Below, one piece after another: positions 19,457 through 28,261 of a stretch of DNA of 64,000 nt (within the stretch, counting starts at the first letter, position 1; each line of letters opens with the position of its first letter). This DNA comes from Acidobacteriota bacterium (GTDB lineage: Bacteria; Acidobacteriota; Blastocatellia; Pyrinomonadales; Pyrinomonadaceae). The position numbers were made by a program, and so were the translations under genes. The notes under the pieces were generated by a model that saw nothing but the letters and a program-made list of their open reading frames with translations, was not told the origin of the DNA and searched no databases. Location: assembly GCA_019639195.1 (NCBI GenBank), contig JAHBSI010000002.1, positions 372,001 through 436,000 on the forward strand, written 5' to 3'.

Positions 19457-21529
19457 ATGAATATCAGCTACAACTGGTTAAACGAAATTACGGGTAACGA
19501 CCTTTCACCAGACGAGACGGCGGCAGCACTGACGCGCATTGGTTTCGCGGTCGAGGGCATCGAAACCCATGGCGATGACACTGTCTTTGACGTCGATATT
19601 ACGTCGAACCGGCCAGACTGTCTTTCGCACCTCGGCATCGCGCGTGAACTCGCGGCCGTAACGGGAAAGCAGGTTGATATTTTTGAGCCGGTGCCGGAGA
19701 TTCCGATGCCGCCCGTGCTCGCTCACGACATCGTGCGGATCGACGATCCGTCGAAATGCTATCGCTTCACCGCCCGCATCATACGTGGTGTGAAGGTTGG
19801 CCCATCACCAAAATGGCTTGTCGATCGGCTTGAGGCCTTGGGCGAACGCTCGATCAATAATGTCGCTGACGTTACGAACTACGTAATGCTTGAGCTCGGG
19901 CAGCCGATGCACTCCTTCGACCTCGATAAACTCGCGGGCGGGCGCATTATCGTGCGGCCTGCGGTACAGGGTGAAACGATGGTCACGTTGGACGAGGTCG
20001 AGCGGAAATTCGATGATTCGATGCTCGTTGTTTGCGATGCGGAAAAACCGGTCGCGATCGGGGGCGTTATGGGCGGCCTCGAAACGGGGATCTCGGATTC
20101 GACGGTGAACGTGCTCCTTGAGGTCGCGTATTTCCGGCCCGATTCTGTCCGAACACTTTCCCGTAAGCTCGGTATCTCGACCGAGGCAAGTCATCGCTTC
20201 GAACGCGGCGTCGATATCGACAACATAGTCCGAGCGTCTCAGCGAGCCGCAAACTTGATCTGCGAGCTGGCGGGCGGCCAACAAGGCGAATTCATCGACA
20301 TTTTCCCGACACCGATACACCATTCGGAGGTCGAGTCAGCGAATGTCGCGGCCGCGGTCGATCGGCTTACGGGCTTGAAGGTCACGGAGGGCGAGGCGGT
20401 CAGAAGGCTTGCCTCACTCGGTATCGAAAGCCGCGAAGAAAACGGAACGCGGATATATTCGTCACCGTCGTGGCGATATGATGTTTCGATAGAAGAAGAC
20501 CTCGTTGAAGAGGTTGCCCGGCTCACTGGTTACGAGAACATCAGAGAAGATCTTCCGCCGGCCCGAGGAGCCGGTGAATTGCAGTCCGGCGAACCGCAGA
20601 AGGCGGCGATCCGCACGTATCTTGCCGACCTCGGCTACAACGAAGCGCTTTCTTACAGCTTCATCGATACGGCGTGGGATGGCGTTTTTGAACCCGTGCC
20701 AACTCTTGCATCTACCGATGACGCACGACCCGTGACCTTACGTGATTCTGTCATTGAGAATGCGGTTCGCATGCGTCAAACTTCCCTGCCCGGACTGCTT
20801 GACGCCGTGCGGCTCAACAATAATCATCAGACCCGCGATGTAAAGTTGTTTGAGATAGGCAAGGGCTTTGTAACGCAAAAGGAGGGCGAACTTCCCACAG
20901 AATGCGAGATCCTGACGATCGTTGCCTCCGGCGGCGAGCATCTTGCCGACAAGGCAGATGCGGAACGTCCGCTCGACTTCTTCGACCTTAAAGGTGCGGT
21001 GGAAGCTGCCTTTGACGCGGCAGGCGTCGATTCAACAGAATACAAGGCGGCGGACGTGAAACACCTTCGTCCCGGCCAGGCTGCCGAGATCTCGATCGAT
21101 GGCATTCGCGTTGGATCGCTTGGACGCCTAGCCGAAGAGATCGGTCAAAGATACAAATTTCGCAATCCCGTTTTTGTCGGCGAACTCGATCTCAGTGCGG
21201 TCCTTGCGGCACGAAGTCGCGAAGCGACCTATACGCCGATCGCAAAGTTTCCGTCGGTTCGGCGGGACGTCACCTTCGAGGTTGGCACAACTCCGACGGT
21301 CGCGGACATTCTCCGCGTCGCAAGATCGTCGGACGAAGAACTGGTTGAGAGTGTTGGTCTCGTGACCGTTTTTGAGGGCGGTTCGCTTGTCGCTGGAAGT
21401 CGTGCGGTGACGATCCGTATCGAGTATCGCAGCAGCGAACGAACGCTTGCCGAAGATGAGGTCGAGTTCGCGCATTCCCGTCTGCTTGCTCGCATCGATA
21501 GTGAACTCGGCATTCGGCAAAGAAAATAG
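19457..21529 (+). CDS. pheT: Phenylalanine--tRNA ligase beta subunit, lacking the EMAPII-like tRNA-binding domain
   Basis: This 690-residue beta subunit carries the B3/B4 editing core, B5 domain and C-terminal ferredoxin-fold anticodon-binding domain (FPSVRRDVTFEV...). The N-terminal helix pair MNISYNWLNEITG is followed almost at once by DVDITSNRPDCLSHLGIARELA. The roughly 100-residue EMAPII/OB domain that normally lies between them (E. coli PheT is 795 residues) is therefore missing. The core editing pocket region HSFDLDKLAGGRI is present. There is no gap to pheS. Confidence 0.95.
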   Translation: MNISYNWLNEITGNDLSPDETAAALTRIGFAVEGIETHGDDTVFDVDITSNRPDCLSHLGIARELAAVTGKQVDIFEPVPEIPMPPVLAHDIVRIDDPSKCYRFTARIIRGVKVGPSPKWLVDRLEALGERSINNVADVTNYVMLELGQPMHSFDLDKLAGGRIIVRPAVQGETMVTLDEVERKFDDSMLVVCDAEKPVAIGGVMGGLETGISDSTVNVLLEVAYFRPDSVRTLSRKLGISTEASHRFERGVDIDNIVRASQRAANLICELAGGQQGEFIDIFPTPIHHSEVESANVAAAVDRLTGLKVTEGEAVRRLASLGIESREENGTRIYSSPSWRYDVSIEEDLVEEVARLTGYENIREDLPPARGAGELQSGEPQKAAIRTYLADLGYNEALSYSFIDTAWDGVFEPVPTLASTDDARPVTLRDSVIENAVRMRQTSLPGLLDAVRLNNNHQTRDVKLFEIGKGFVTQKEGELPTECEILTIVASGGEHLADKADAERPLDFFDLKGAVEAAFDAAGVDSTEYKAADVKHLRPGQAAEISIDGIRVGSLGRLAEEIGQRYKFRNPVFVGELDLSAVLAARSREATYTPIAKFPSVRRDVTFEVGTTPTVADILRVARSSDEELVESVGLVTVFEGGSLVAGSRAVTIRIEYRSSERTLAEDEVEFAHSRLLARIDSELGIRQRK

Positions 21530-21551
21530 CATTTCTTTTGCACCTTCGCTT

Positions 21552-21595
21552 GAAGTTCGCGGCGTTTCGTTCAATAATCAAACACCGCGAACTTC
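21552..21595 (+). terminator. Strong hairpin between pheT and the zapB-like gene
   Basis: GAAGTTCGCGG (21552-21562) pairs with CCGCGAACTTC (21585-21595), and an inner GTTT/AAAC adds more stem. No T-run follows, so it may be a weak or Rho-dependent terminator, or an RNA processing/stability element in a longer pheST-zap transcript. Confidence 0.45.
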
Positions 21596-21625
21596 TCGCA
21601 GCACTAATTTTGGAGTCCCAATTAA

Positions 21626-21907
21626 ATGAACGGCCTGTCTGGAATGGAAAAATTCTCTCACCTCGAGGATAAGATCTACTTAACTATCGAGCTTGTTAAA
21701 AAGCTCCGCGAAGACAACGAACGCCTCGAAGGCGAAGTATCAAGGCTCAGGACCGAGTTGGCACAGGCCGCCGCCGGTGAAGGTGTTGGCGGTGAGAAGG
21801 TCAATGATCTCCTGAGTGAACGCGAGGCGATACAGGCGAAGGTCGAGGCAATGCTCGACGCCCTTGCCGAGATCGACCCTGAAATTGCGGCAGCGGTTGC
21901 CGGCTGA
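21626..21907 (+). CDS. ZapB-like coiled-coil cell-division protein
   Basis: This 93-residue protein is made almost wholly of coiled coil (FSHLEDKIYLTIELVKKLREDNERLEGEVSRLRTEL and a second heptad region after a glycine-rich break). The placement before zapA, 8 bases apart, matches the usual zapB-like/zapA pair. ZapB-type proteins link the Z-ring to the nucleoid terminus region. Identity rests on shape and neighbour rather than strong residues. The start used has GGAG about 11 bases upstream. Confidence 0.65.
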   Translation: MNGLSGMEKFSHLEDKIYLTIELVKKLREDNERLEGEVSRLRTELAQAAAGEGVGGEKVNDLLSEREAIQAKVEAMLDALAEIDPEIAAAVAG

Positions 21908-21915
21908 TCACAAAT

Positions 21916-22227
21916 ATGAGCGACGACGCAACCTCGACGATGCGTGTCGAGATCTACAACCAGACCTATAGCATTCGCTCCGACGGCGATAATACTTACA
22001 TTCAAGATCTCGCGGCTTACGTCGATCGAAAAATGCGCGAGATCTCCTCTGGGACGATGACGGTTGATTCGCTAAAGGTCGCTATCCTCGCAGCCCTTCA
22101 TATCGCTGACGAACTCCATCAGGTACAGGACAGCCAGCGTCAAACTGACGGTCAGCTTGGCAGCAGAAGCTCCGAGTGCAGCGAAATGCTCGACCGCGTT
22201 CTTAAGAATCGAATACAAGCATCTTAA
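21916..22227 (+). CDS. zapA: Cell division protein ZapA
   Basis: This 103-residue protein has the ZapA pattern: MRVEIYNQTYSIRSDGDNTYIQDLAAYVDRKMREIS, then VDSLKVAILAALHIADELHQ. ZapA binds FtsZ and bundles protofilaments at midcell. The downstream neighbour is the 6S RNA gene, an arrangement conserved widely (zapA-ssrS), which supports both calls. Confidence 0.9.
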   Translation: MSDDATSTMRVEIYNQTYSIRSDGDNTYIQDLAAYVDRKMREISSGTMTVDSLKVAILAALHIADELHQVQDSQRQTDGQLGSRSSECSEMLDRVLKNRIQAS

Positions 22228-22263
22228 GAGACCTCGGCCTTGATTTAACACCTGCGAAACTTC

Positions 22264-22294
22264 TTGCCCCGCCTCTGCCCTAATGTGGTAAAAT
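22264..22294 (+). promoter_or_regulatory. Putative sigma70-type promoter of the 6S RNA gene
   Basis: TTGCCC (22264-22269) and TAAAAT (22289-22294) are separated by 19 bases. The predicted start, a few bases after 22298, falls where the 6S RNA homology begins. The -10 box is good and the -35 box is partial. Confidence 0.5.
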
Positions 22295-22299
22295 CTTTC

Positions 22300-22515
22300 T
22301 CGGCGAAAGAAATTTACTGCTTTGTTCGTCACCGGCGAAACTACAGTTGAGCCAACATTTGAATACCGGGAGGCAAGATGCCGTGTCCAGTGCGTGCTTT
22401 TACGAAGGCAACGCCGGAGGGCCGACTGTAAGGGATCTTTCTTGAAAGGTCTCGAATGCCGCCCACCTGTAACATACAGGTTCAATTCAACTCGCTCGAA
22501 CGGCAAAGCGGTTAT
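22300..22515 (+). ncRNA. ssrS: 6S RNA
   Basis: 6S RNA mimics an open promoter and sequesters the sigma70 RNA polymerase. Three things show it here. First, a region reading GAGCCAACATTTGAATACC closely parallels the E. coli 6S segment around GAGCCGATATTTCATACC. Second, the 3' part CACCTGTAACATACAGGTTCAATTCAAC (split here: CACCTGTAAC / ATACAGGTTCAATTCAAC) parallels its CACCTTGAACC...GGTTCAAGGG hairpin. Third, closing stems can be drawn: CTGCTTTG (from 22317) with CAAAGCGG near 22511, and AGTTGA with TCAACT. It lies directly after zapA, the classical place. Exact ends are estimates; the 3' end overlaps the convergent gene at 22512. Confidence 0.85.
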
Positions 22516-23294
22516 CCTTCGCCCTCATCTTCTTTCTCTAATTCCTTTCGAATTTCATCCGCAAGGCGCGCTTTTTCAAGTGCGTGAGGCAGATCTGCGG
22601 TCCGGGCGGAAAGTTTCTTTAGCGTAACGTCGGAATCGGCGAGCGTTCCGCCGCGTGCGAATGTCGCCTCGACACGCTCGATGCCAGTTTGAGCTTCAGC
22701 AATGGCGTCCTTCGCTCGAGTTTGAATATCGACGATCTTTGCAATATCTTCCTCCATCTCCGCCTGGAGAGCTTTTGCACCGTCCGTGGCCAACAGCTTC
22801 AGCTTTCGCTGCCGACGCTGCATTAGGCTGAGCTCTTTTCGTGCAGATCTTGTGATCCGAACCGCGGTCAATTTCGACGCTAGATAATCCGCATATGTGT
22901 CAGCGAGCAGCTCATCCCGCTGTCTCAGGCCTTCAAGCGTTTTCTTTTCTTTGGGTTGAAGCTCGGCCCGGAACCAGTCGATCTCTCGCGATGTGATCCC
23001 CCGAGCAGCGATTCGTTCGCGCAACTCGCGGCGCCACCTGCTCCGCCGGACCAGAAAGAATGCTGTAAAGATCAGGCCAATAAGGGTCGTCAGGGCCGTA
23101 CCGACGATTCCGAAGAAAAAGAGCGTTATTGCGGCCGGCGGATTTGCTCCGAACAGAAAAGTTACGAGAAATGTGAGTGCAAGCGGCACGGTAAGGCCAA
23201 CGATCGGCGCACCGATGGCCGCAGTGAGAAGACGCCTTCCGCGGACAAGATCGCGTTTCGTAATATCCTGTGGTGCCAGCGTGTCGATAAGCAT
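22512..23294 (-). CDS. Membrane protein with two TM segments and a coiled-coil tail
   Basis: The protein has 260 residues. Two hydrophobic segments (LLTAAIGAPIVGLTVPLALT... and LFFFGIVGTALTTLIGLIFT...) occupy about residues 22-82, followed by a long charged helical region likely to form coiled coil in the cytoplasm. No family is recognised. It is convergent with the 6S RNA, with its stop codon inside or next to the RNA 3' end. Confidence 0.7.
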   Translation of the reverse strand: MLIDTLAPQDITKRDLVRGRRLLTAAIGAPIVGLTVPLALTFLVTFLFGANPPAAITLFFFGIVGTALTTLIGLIFTAFFLVRRSRWRRELRERIAARGITSREIDWFRAELQPKEKKTLEGLRQRDELLADTYADYLASKLTAVRITRSARKELSLMQRRQRKLKLLATDGAKALQAEMEEDIAKIVDIQTRAKDAIAEAQTGIERVEATFARGGTLADSDVTLKKLSARTADLPHALEKARLADEIRKELEKEDEGEG

Positions 23295-23425
23295 CTTACG
23301 TCGTATTTTACGTGAAAGATCGAATTATTTCCTGTTCCGATAGTGAAATCTCTATTCAAACTTTTGCCTTTGAATGTATCATTGCAAATGGTATAAAAAA
23401 CCATTCGCACTTTTTCGCGTCGCCT

Positions 23426-24379
23426 ATGCAAAGATCTTTCTTGCCAAAAGCAGCTGTAATTTGCTCTATCTTTTTACTCGCCGCTCTGCACGCGATCGCG
23501 CAGCCGCCTGATGAAACAAGGCAAGAGGTTCGCACCGTCACGATCCCGATCACGATATTCACCCGGCAAGAGGTAAAAGAAAAGAAGGCGGACGAGATAA
23601 TTGACGTCGGTGATCTGACCGTAAACGAGGATAAAGAACCCCAGCAGATACTGTCGCTGCGCAGCACGACCGATGTACCGATCACCTTAGCGGTGCTAAT
23701 TCAGGACGAACTTGTATCGAGTTTTAATCTGCAGCTAAAGCCGATAGCCGACTTTATCAAGAATCTTCCCGACGGGAGCCGCGTGATGGTGGCGTATATT
23801 CGCGGCGGGTCGGTCGGTACACGTCAGCGTTTCACGACAGACCTCTCAAAAGCCGCGGATTCCCTGCGAGTAGTTAGCGGCAGCGTGGCGTCGGCGGGTG
23901 TCGGCCCCTACGGCGGCGTCCTGTCCACCGTGAAGCGTTTCGAATCAATGCCTGCGGGACGACGCGCCATCCTGCTCGTCTCCGACGGCTTTGACGCTAC
24001 CGAAGGGGAAGCACCGGGCAGCGTCATTCACGCTCCCGACCTCGAGCGGGCGATCTCACGAGCTCAGCGCTCGGGCGTCGCTGTTTATTCTTTCTTCTTT
24101 CCGACTGGTTTGACCGAAACCTCAACGTTCAGGTCCCTCCCCGGACAAGCGGGCCTGGACCGGCTTTCCGTCGAGACTGGCGGGCAGTCCTACTCACAGG
24201 GCTTCGGCGCACCCGTCACCCTGAAGCCATCCTTTGACGACATTACACGAGCACTAAGAAGGCAGTTCTCACTTACGTATCTCTCAACGCATATGAAAAA
24301 GGGCTATCATCGGGTAGAGGTCAAGAGTACGAATCCCGAAATAACGGTCCAGCATCCCAAAGGGTACTACTATCGCTAG
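23426..24379 (+). CDS. Exported VWFA-related domain protein (acidobacterial type)
   Basis: This 317-residue protein has a signal peptide (MQRSFLPKAAVICSIFLLAA, cleavage near HAIAQ). A von Willebrand A-like domain follows with a MIDAS-like segment modified to AVLIQDELVSSFNLQ and LLVSDGFDATEG. It resembles the VWFA-related family that is strongly expanded in Acidobacteriota, whose role is unknown but extracellular. I start at 23426 because that ATG opens the signal peptide. The 3' end overlaps the convergent zinc-ribbon gene by 4 bases. Confidence 0.8.
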   Translation: MQRSFLPKAAVICSIFLLAALHAIAQPPDETRQEVRTVTIPITIFTRQEVKEKKADEIIDVGDLTVNEDKEPQQILSLRSTTDVPITLAVLIQDELVSSFNLQLKPIADFIKNLPDGSRVMVAYIRGGSVGTRQRFTTDLSKAADSLRVVSGSVASAGVGPYGGVLSTVKRFESMPAGRRAILLVSDGFDATEGEAPGSVIHAPDLERAISRAQRSGVAVYSFFFPTGLTETSTFRSLPGQAGLDRLSVETGGQSYSQGFGAPVTLKPSFDDITRALRRQFSLTYLSTHMKKGYHRVEVKSTNPEITVQHPKGYYYR

Positions 24380-24915
24380 GCAACACGACGGCGGCACATC
24401 GGACAGACGTAATGGTCTTCTTTGATCAAAAGACCGATCCAAAATAGTGGGAAAATAAAAACAAGCAGCAGAGCGAAGGTGACCCAACCGGCGGTGGATA
24501 TCTTTCTTTCGATTCGGGGCAGGAAGGTCGTACCGCAATTCATACAGCGGTAATTCCCGACCATTTGACCGCCATGGAAATTCGCAAGTGGAGCAGGAGC
24601 GGACGGCGGCAGTCCGGCATAAGCCTGCCGGGGCAGGTTTAACGTCTGTCTGGCCTGGTTGTTTGTCCGAAACTCGTCGGTCTTCCATGAATACGGAGGC
24701 GGCGGGCTAAAATTGTACGGGTCAGCAGGTGGATTTGGCTTAGATTCCGGACGAGCATCTCCCAAAGTCTGTGTTGCAAACGGTTGATCGTACCGCTCGA
24801 GCGGAGGCTGTTGGTGAGAACGCGTTCCGCAGAACCGACAGAAGTTGCTTTCTTCGGAATTCAGATTACCGCAATTTTTACACGTCCGCATCATCGACAA
24901 GTTTAACGACTTCAC
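24376..24915 (-). CDS. Zinc-ribbon membrane protein
   Basis: This 179-residue protein begins with a double-zinc-ribbon type motif CKNCGNLNSEESNFCRFCG, followed by a proline-rich linker of about 80 residues. A second ribbon starts CMNCGTTF, then come one transmembrane segment (GWVTFALLLVFIFPLFWIGL) and a final CPMCRRR that could complete the ribbon across the membrane hairpin. The GTG start at 24915 has an AGGAGGAG site upstream. It follows the Gfo/Idh/MocA gene by 18 bases and may be cotranscribed. Function unknown. Confidence 0.7.
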   Translation of the reverse strand: MKSLNLSMMRTCKNCGNLNSEESNFCRFCGTRSHQQPPLERYDQPFATQTLGDARPESKPNPPADPYNFSPPPPYSWKTDEFRTNNQARQTLNLPRQAYAGLPPSAPAPLANFHGGQMVGNYRCMNCGTTFLPRIERKISTAGWVTFALLLVFIFPLFWIGLLIKEDHYVCPMCRRRVA

Positions 24916-24933
24916 AACACGGAAGCTCCTCCT

Positions 24934-25902
24934 TTAGAACTTCACGTGTTCGCCCGTCCTGATCGCATTATAAACCGATTCGACCAACTCTACCGACTTG
25001 AATCCATCCTCGGCCGACACAAGCGGCGGTTTTCCGGTCAATATCGAGTCGATAAAGGCCGCATCTTCCTGAGTGTAGCCCCAACGCTCTTCTTTTTCCG
25101 TCATATGGAAGGTAGTCGTTGCAAAGTTGGCATCCATTCCCTTTGAATCCAGAATGCGTTCCATTTCCTCGGTCATTATCGTCCGGTGATGGCAAAATAC
25201 CTCGATCCGCTCGAATGGAAAATGCCAGCTCGCATCCGAAGATGAGGCAAACGTACAGTGGAATCCGCTTGCAAACTTGAAGATCACAGAGAATTCGTCG
25301 AGCTCCGGATATTCATGCTGCGAACCATAGGCCGCGAGCTCGGACACTTCGCCAAACTGGAATCGCACCATATCGAAGAGATGGATCGTCGTCTCATAGA
25401 GAAAACCGCCTGTGACGCCGACATCACCCGTCCAGACCGGATTCTTTAGCTCGCCGCGATTCATTTTGATGTGAGCCGAATGAGCCGCGTCTTCCCGTAA
25501 AAGGTCCTTCAAGGTCGCGTAAACCGGCGCAAACCTTCGATTGTGCCCGACCTGAAATATACCTTTGGACGAATTTGCAGTTGCAAGCAGGGCTTTCGCA
25601 TCGTCGATACCGATCGCAAATGGCTTCTCGCAAAATACGTGCTTCCCGGCCTCAACTGCCGCCGTTGCGATCTCCCTATGCGTACGATTCGGGGTACAGA
25701 CGAGCACCGCGTCGCAATTTTCAAGAAGCTCTTCGCGCGAACTGCAAACACGGCCGCCGATGGAACGCGCGGTCTTTTCGGCCCTTTCGGGAATAATGTC
25801 GTAAAGTGCCGCGATCTCGGCGCGGTCGTCGCGCGAATAGATCCTGCCGTGGACGTTGCCGATATAGCCCGTTCCGATAATGCCTATCTTGACTTTGCTC
25901 AT
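24934..25902 (-). CDS. Gfo/Idh/MocA-family oxidoreductase
   Basis: This 322-residue NAD(P)-dependent sugar/inositol dehydrogenase-like enzyme has an N-terminal Rossmann domain (VKIGIIGTGYIGNVHGRIY) with the EKPFAIG active-site motif near residue 93, and a C-terminal substrate domain with a conserved-looking GGFLYETTIHLFDMVRF helix containing the catalytic-type His. It overlaps the sugar-isomerase-like gene by 4 bases (ATGA), so they form a two-gene carbohydrate or inositol catabolic unit. The substrate is unknown. Confidence 0.85.
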   Translation of the reverse strand: MSKVKIGIIGTGYIGNVHGRIYSRDDRAEIAALYDIIPERAEKTARSIGGRVCSSREELLENCDAVLVCTPNRTHREIATAAVEAGKHVFCEKPFAIGIDDAKALLATANSSKGIFQVGHNRRFAPVYATLKDLLREDAAHSAHIKMNRGELKNPVWTGDVGVTGGFLYETTIHLFDMVRFQFGEVSELAAYGSQHEYPELDEFSVIFKFASGFHCTFASSSDASWHFPFERIEVFCHHRTIMTEEMERILDSKGMDANFATTTFHMTEKEERWGYTQEDAAFIDSILTGKPPLVSAEDGFKSVELVESVYNAIRTGEHVKF

Positions 25903-26750
25903 TGGCCCGAGGAACCTCGCACGGCGTATCGGCCGATATTAAGCACCCGTTCGGTCGCCTCTTTTGCAAGCCTCGCGACCTCGAACGGATCATGCTCCCA
26001 ATACTCCGGCCGGAATATCTCGATGCTCACCATCTTGTCGTAGCCGATGGCGTCGAAACGCCGTTTCATCTCGCCGAGCGGCAGGATCCCTTTTCCCGGA
26101 TATAGACGTTCCGCGTCAGTAAGCGATTCCTTTGGAAGGTCCTCGGCATCGTTGATGTGAAAAATGAAAAGCTTTTGCGGATCCAGCGAGTCAATTGCCT
26201 CGAAGGTCGAGTTCCCAGCGTAAAAGTGGAATGAATCGATCACAAGGCCGACACTCTTACGATCGACCTTCTCAACGATCTTCTTTGCAAGGTCGAGCGT
26301 CTGAACACTGCAGTCGGTTTGCCCAAGAAATTCGAAAGCAAGCCCGACACCTAGAGACTCCGCGATGTCCGCCAACTCGTTCAAGACACGCACTGAACCG
26401 TCGATCAGAGAAGCCCCATCCGCATTCTTGGGAAGTTTCCCGGGAACGACGACGATATACGGACAGCCGATCGCTTTCGCGATCTCTGCGAGTTCACGGC
26501 ATTCGGCCTTTATCTTCGCGTAATCCTCTTCGCTTCGAAAAGAGATGTGCTCTATCGAGTTGATCGACCACGGCGTAAGCCTTGCGTCCGAAAGGGCCGT
26601 GCAAAGCTCATCGGTCGTATGGCTTTCGAGATATTTCAAAAGCTTGGTCTTCCAAAGCTCGATCAAGTCAAATCCTGCAGCCGATGCTGCTTTGATGTCT
26701 GTTTCCAAGTCGGCGTACATGGTCGTTGCGCCGTTCAATGCGATCTTCAT
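25899..26750 (-). CDS. Sugar phosphate isomerase/epimerase family (AP endonuclease 2-like TIM barrel)
   Basis: This 283-residue xylose-isomerase-like TIM barrel has metal-site segments such as LAFEFLG, LVIDSFHFYAG, FIFHINDAED and MVSIEIFRPEYW, the last holding the terminal Glu ligand. Such proteins isomerise, epimerise or dehydrate sugars and inositols and are commonly paired with Gfo/Idh/MocA enzymes, as here. The ATG at 26748-26750 (MKIALNGATT) begins the first barrel strand; longer readings add an unrelated leader. Confidence 0.82.
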   Translation of the reverse strand: MKIALNGATTMYADLETDIKAASAAGFDLIELWKTKLLKYLESHTTDELCTALSDARLTPWSINSIEHISFRSEEDYAKIKAECRELAEIAKAIGCPYIVVVPGKLPKNADGASLIDGSVRVLNELADIAESLGVGLAFEFLGQTDCSVQTLDLAKKIVEKVDRKSVGLVIDSFHFYAGNSTFEAIDSLDPQKLFIFHINDAEDLPKESLTDAERLYPGKGILPLGEMKRRFDAIGYDKMVSIEIFRPEYWEHDPFEVARLAKEATERVLNIGRYAVRGSSGQ

Positions 26751-26891
26751 AGGCTCTAAAAAGCTTAGATGATAGCACGTCGGCAAAGCTTGCAGCGAAC
26801 CGAGAATCTTGCCCAAGCGTCTTAGTTTCGGGTAACCTTGTAGATGTTTCCAAGTATCTGCTCAGTAGCCCGACCAATTTTGCTGACACTT

Positions 26892-28259
26892 ATGAGAAGA
26901 CTCTGCTGCGCAATCTACATCGTCCTTCTGTGTACCATCGCAAGCTGTGCACAGGCGTCTGACTCATCACTCCGAAATGTCCTTGATAAGGATCGCTCCA
27001 ACCGAGCCGCAAACGGTGAACTTTTGAAGCTCTCCGCGAGCGAGCACGCGGCACGTGGCCGCGTTTATCTCGAAAATAGACATTTTCCCGAAGCTCGCGA
27101 GCATTTTCAGCTGATCATCGACAACTTCGCGGACGCACCCGAAATGAGCTACGCGCTGATGGGAATCGGACGCTCCTTGATGTGGGAGCGCGCGTATGAC
27201 AAGGCAATACCCTGGTTTGAGCGGGCGTCAAAGGAATATCCGGCGACAAAAGACGGTCGGGAGAGCCTCGCATTTCTTGGAGCCTGCAATGTCCGACTGG
27301 GCCGCAATGTAGAGGCGGCTGCGGCATACGAAAAATACACGGTGATGTACCCGACGGGCGAACGCATCGACTCCGCGTATTTGAATATTATCGACGCATA
27401 TCGCGAAGCTCGGCTCTACGACAAGGCAAACGAATGGGTTGAACAGGCGCGCGTACGTTTCCCCGGCACTCCGACTGAAACTAATGCAATTGACGGCCGT
27501 CTGCGTATGGAGATCTATCGAAAGAACTGGCCGGCGGCTATTGCGGCGGCTGACCTGATGCTTTCGATCAATAAGTTCTCGCGGTCGATGGTCTCGAAAG
27601 ACGAGGTGAGCTTTCTGAAAGCATTCGCTCTTGAAAAGAGCGGCAAGCGTGCGCAGGCACAGGCAGAGTACGCCGTTCTTGCAAGCAACACGTCATATTA
27701 CGGCGGTCTCGCAGCTGACAATCTTTCGGCCAACGGTTCTCGCGTAAAGCGGATAGTGTCCAGCTCGTCGGTGAGAGACTATCCTGTTCCCTTCAAGGCA
27801 GAGGTGATCGAATTCTCAAGAAAAAAAGGTGTCGATCCGCGATTTGTGATGGCGATAATGAAACAGGAAAGTACGTTCAACCCTAGCGTTAAGTCGCCTT
27901 CGGCCGCGCGAGGACTTTTACAGCTTGTGATCGATACTGCGGCAAAATATCAGGCGCAGGCTGGATTTCCTAACCTCCAGCCCGACGACCTCTACAACCC
28001 TCGAACCAATATCGCTGTCGGCGTTGAGTACATTGCTGACCTGAAGGATCAATTCAGCGGCCTTTATGAAGCGATTGCCGCCAGTTACAACGGCGGCGAG
28101 GACAATGCCGCACGGTGGCTCGCAAGAAGCGAGCCAAAAGAAGCCGGTATTTTTGCGTCAGAGATCGGATTTGCGGAGACGAAGAATTACGTCTTTAAGG
28201 TGATGAACAATTACCGAGCCTACCGCGACCTTTACACCGACAAGCTGGAACGGAAGTAG
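26892..28259 (+). CDS. Lytic murein transglycosylase lipoprotein (SLT family, TPR-like N-terminus)
   Basis: The protein has 455 residues. The signal peptide ends in a lipobox-like IASC, suggesting an outer-membrane or periplasmic lipoprotein. A helical TPR-like superhelix occupies about residues 50-290, then comes the SLT catalytic domain with MKQESTFNPSVKSPSAARGLLQL, where the Glu is catalytic, and NGGEDNAARW. It cleaves peptidoglycan glycan strands to form anhydro-muramyl ends. The start at 26892 was chosen because it opens the signal peptide. Confidence 0.87.
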   Translation: MRRLCCAIYIVLLCTIASCAQASDSSLRNVLDKDRSNRAANGELLKLSASEHAARGRVYLENRHFPEAREHFQLIIDNFADAPEMSYALMGIGRSLMWERAYDKAIPWFERASKEYPATKDGRESLAFLGACNVRLGRNVEAAAAYEKYTVMYPTGERIDSAYLNIIDAYREARLYDKANEWVEQARVRFPGTPTETNAIDGRLRMEIYRKNWPAAIAAADLMLSINKFSRSMVSKDEVSFLKAFALEKSGKRAQAQAEYAVLASNTSYYGGLAADNLSANGSRVKRIVSSSSVRDYPVPFKAEVIEFSRKKGVDPRFVMAIMKQESTFNPSVKSPSAARGLLQLVIDTAAKYQAQAGFPNLQPDDLYNPRTNIAVGVEYIADLKDQFSGLYEAIAASYNGGEDNAARWLARSEPKEAGIFASEIGFAETKNYVFKVMNNYRAYRDLYTDKLERK

Positions 28260-28261
28260 CG

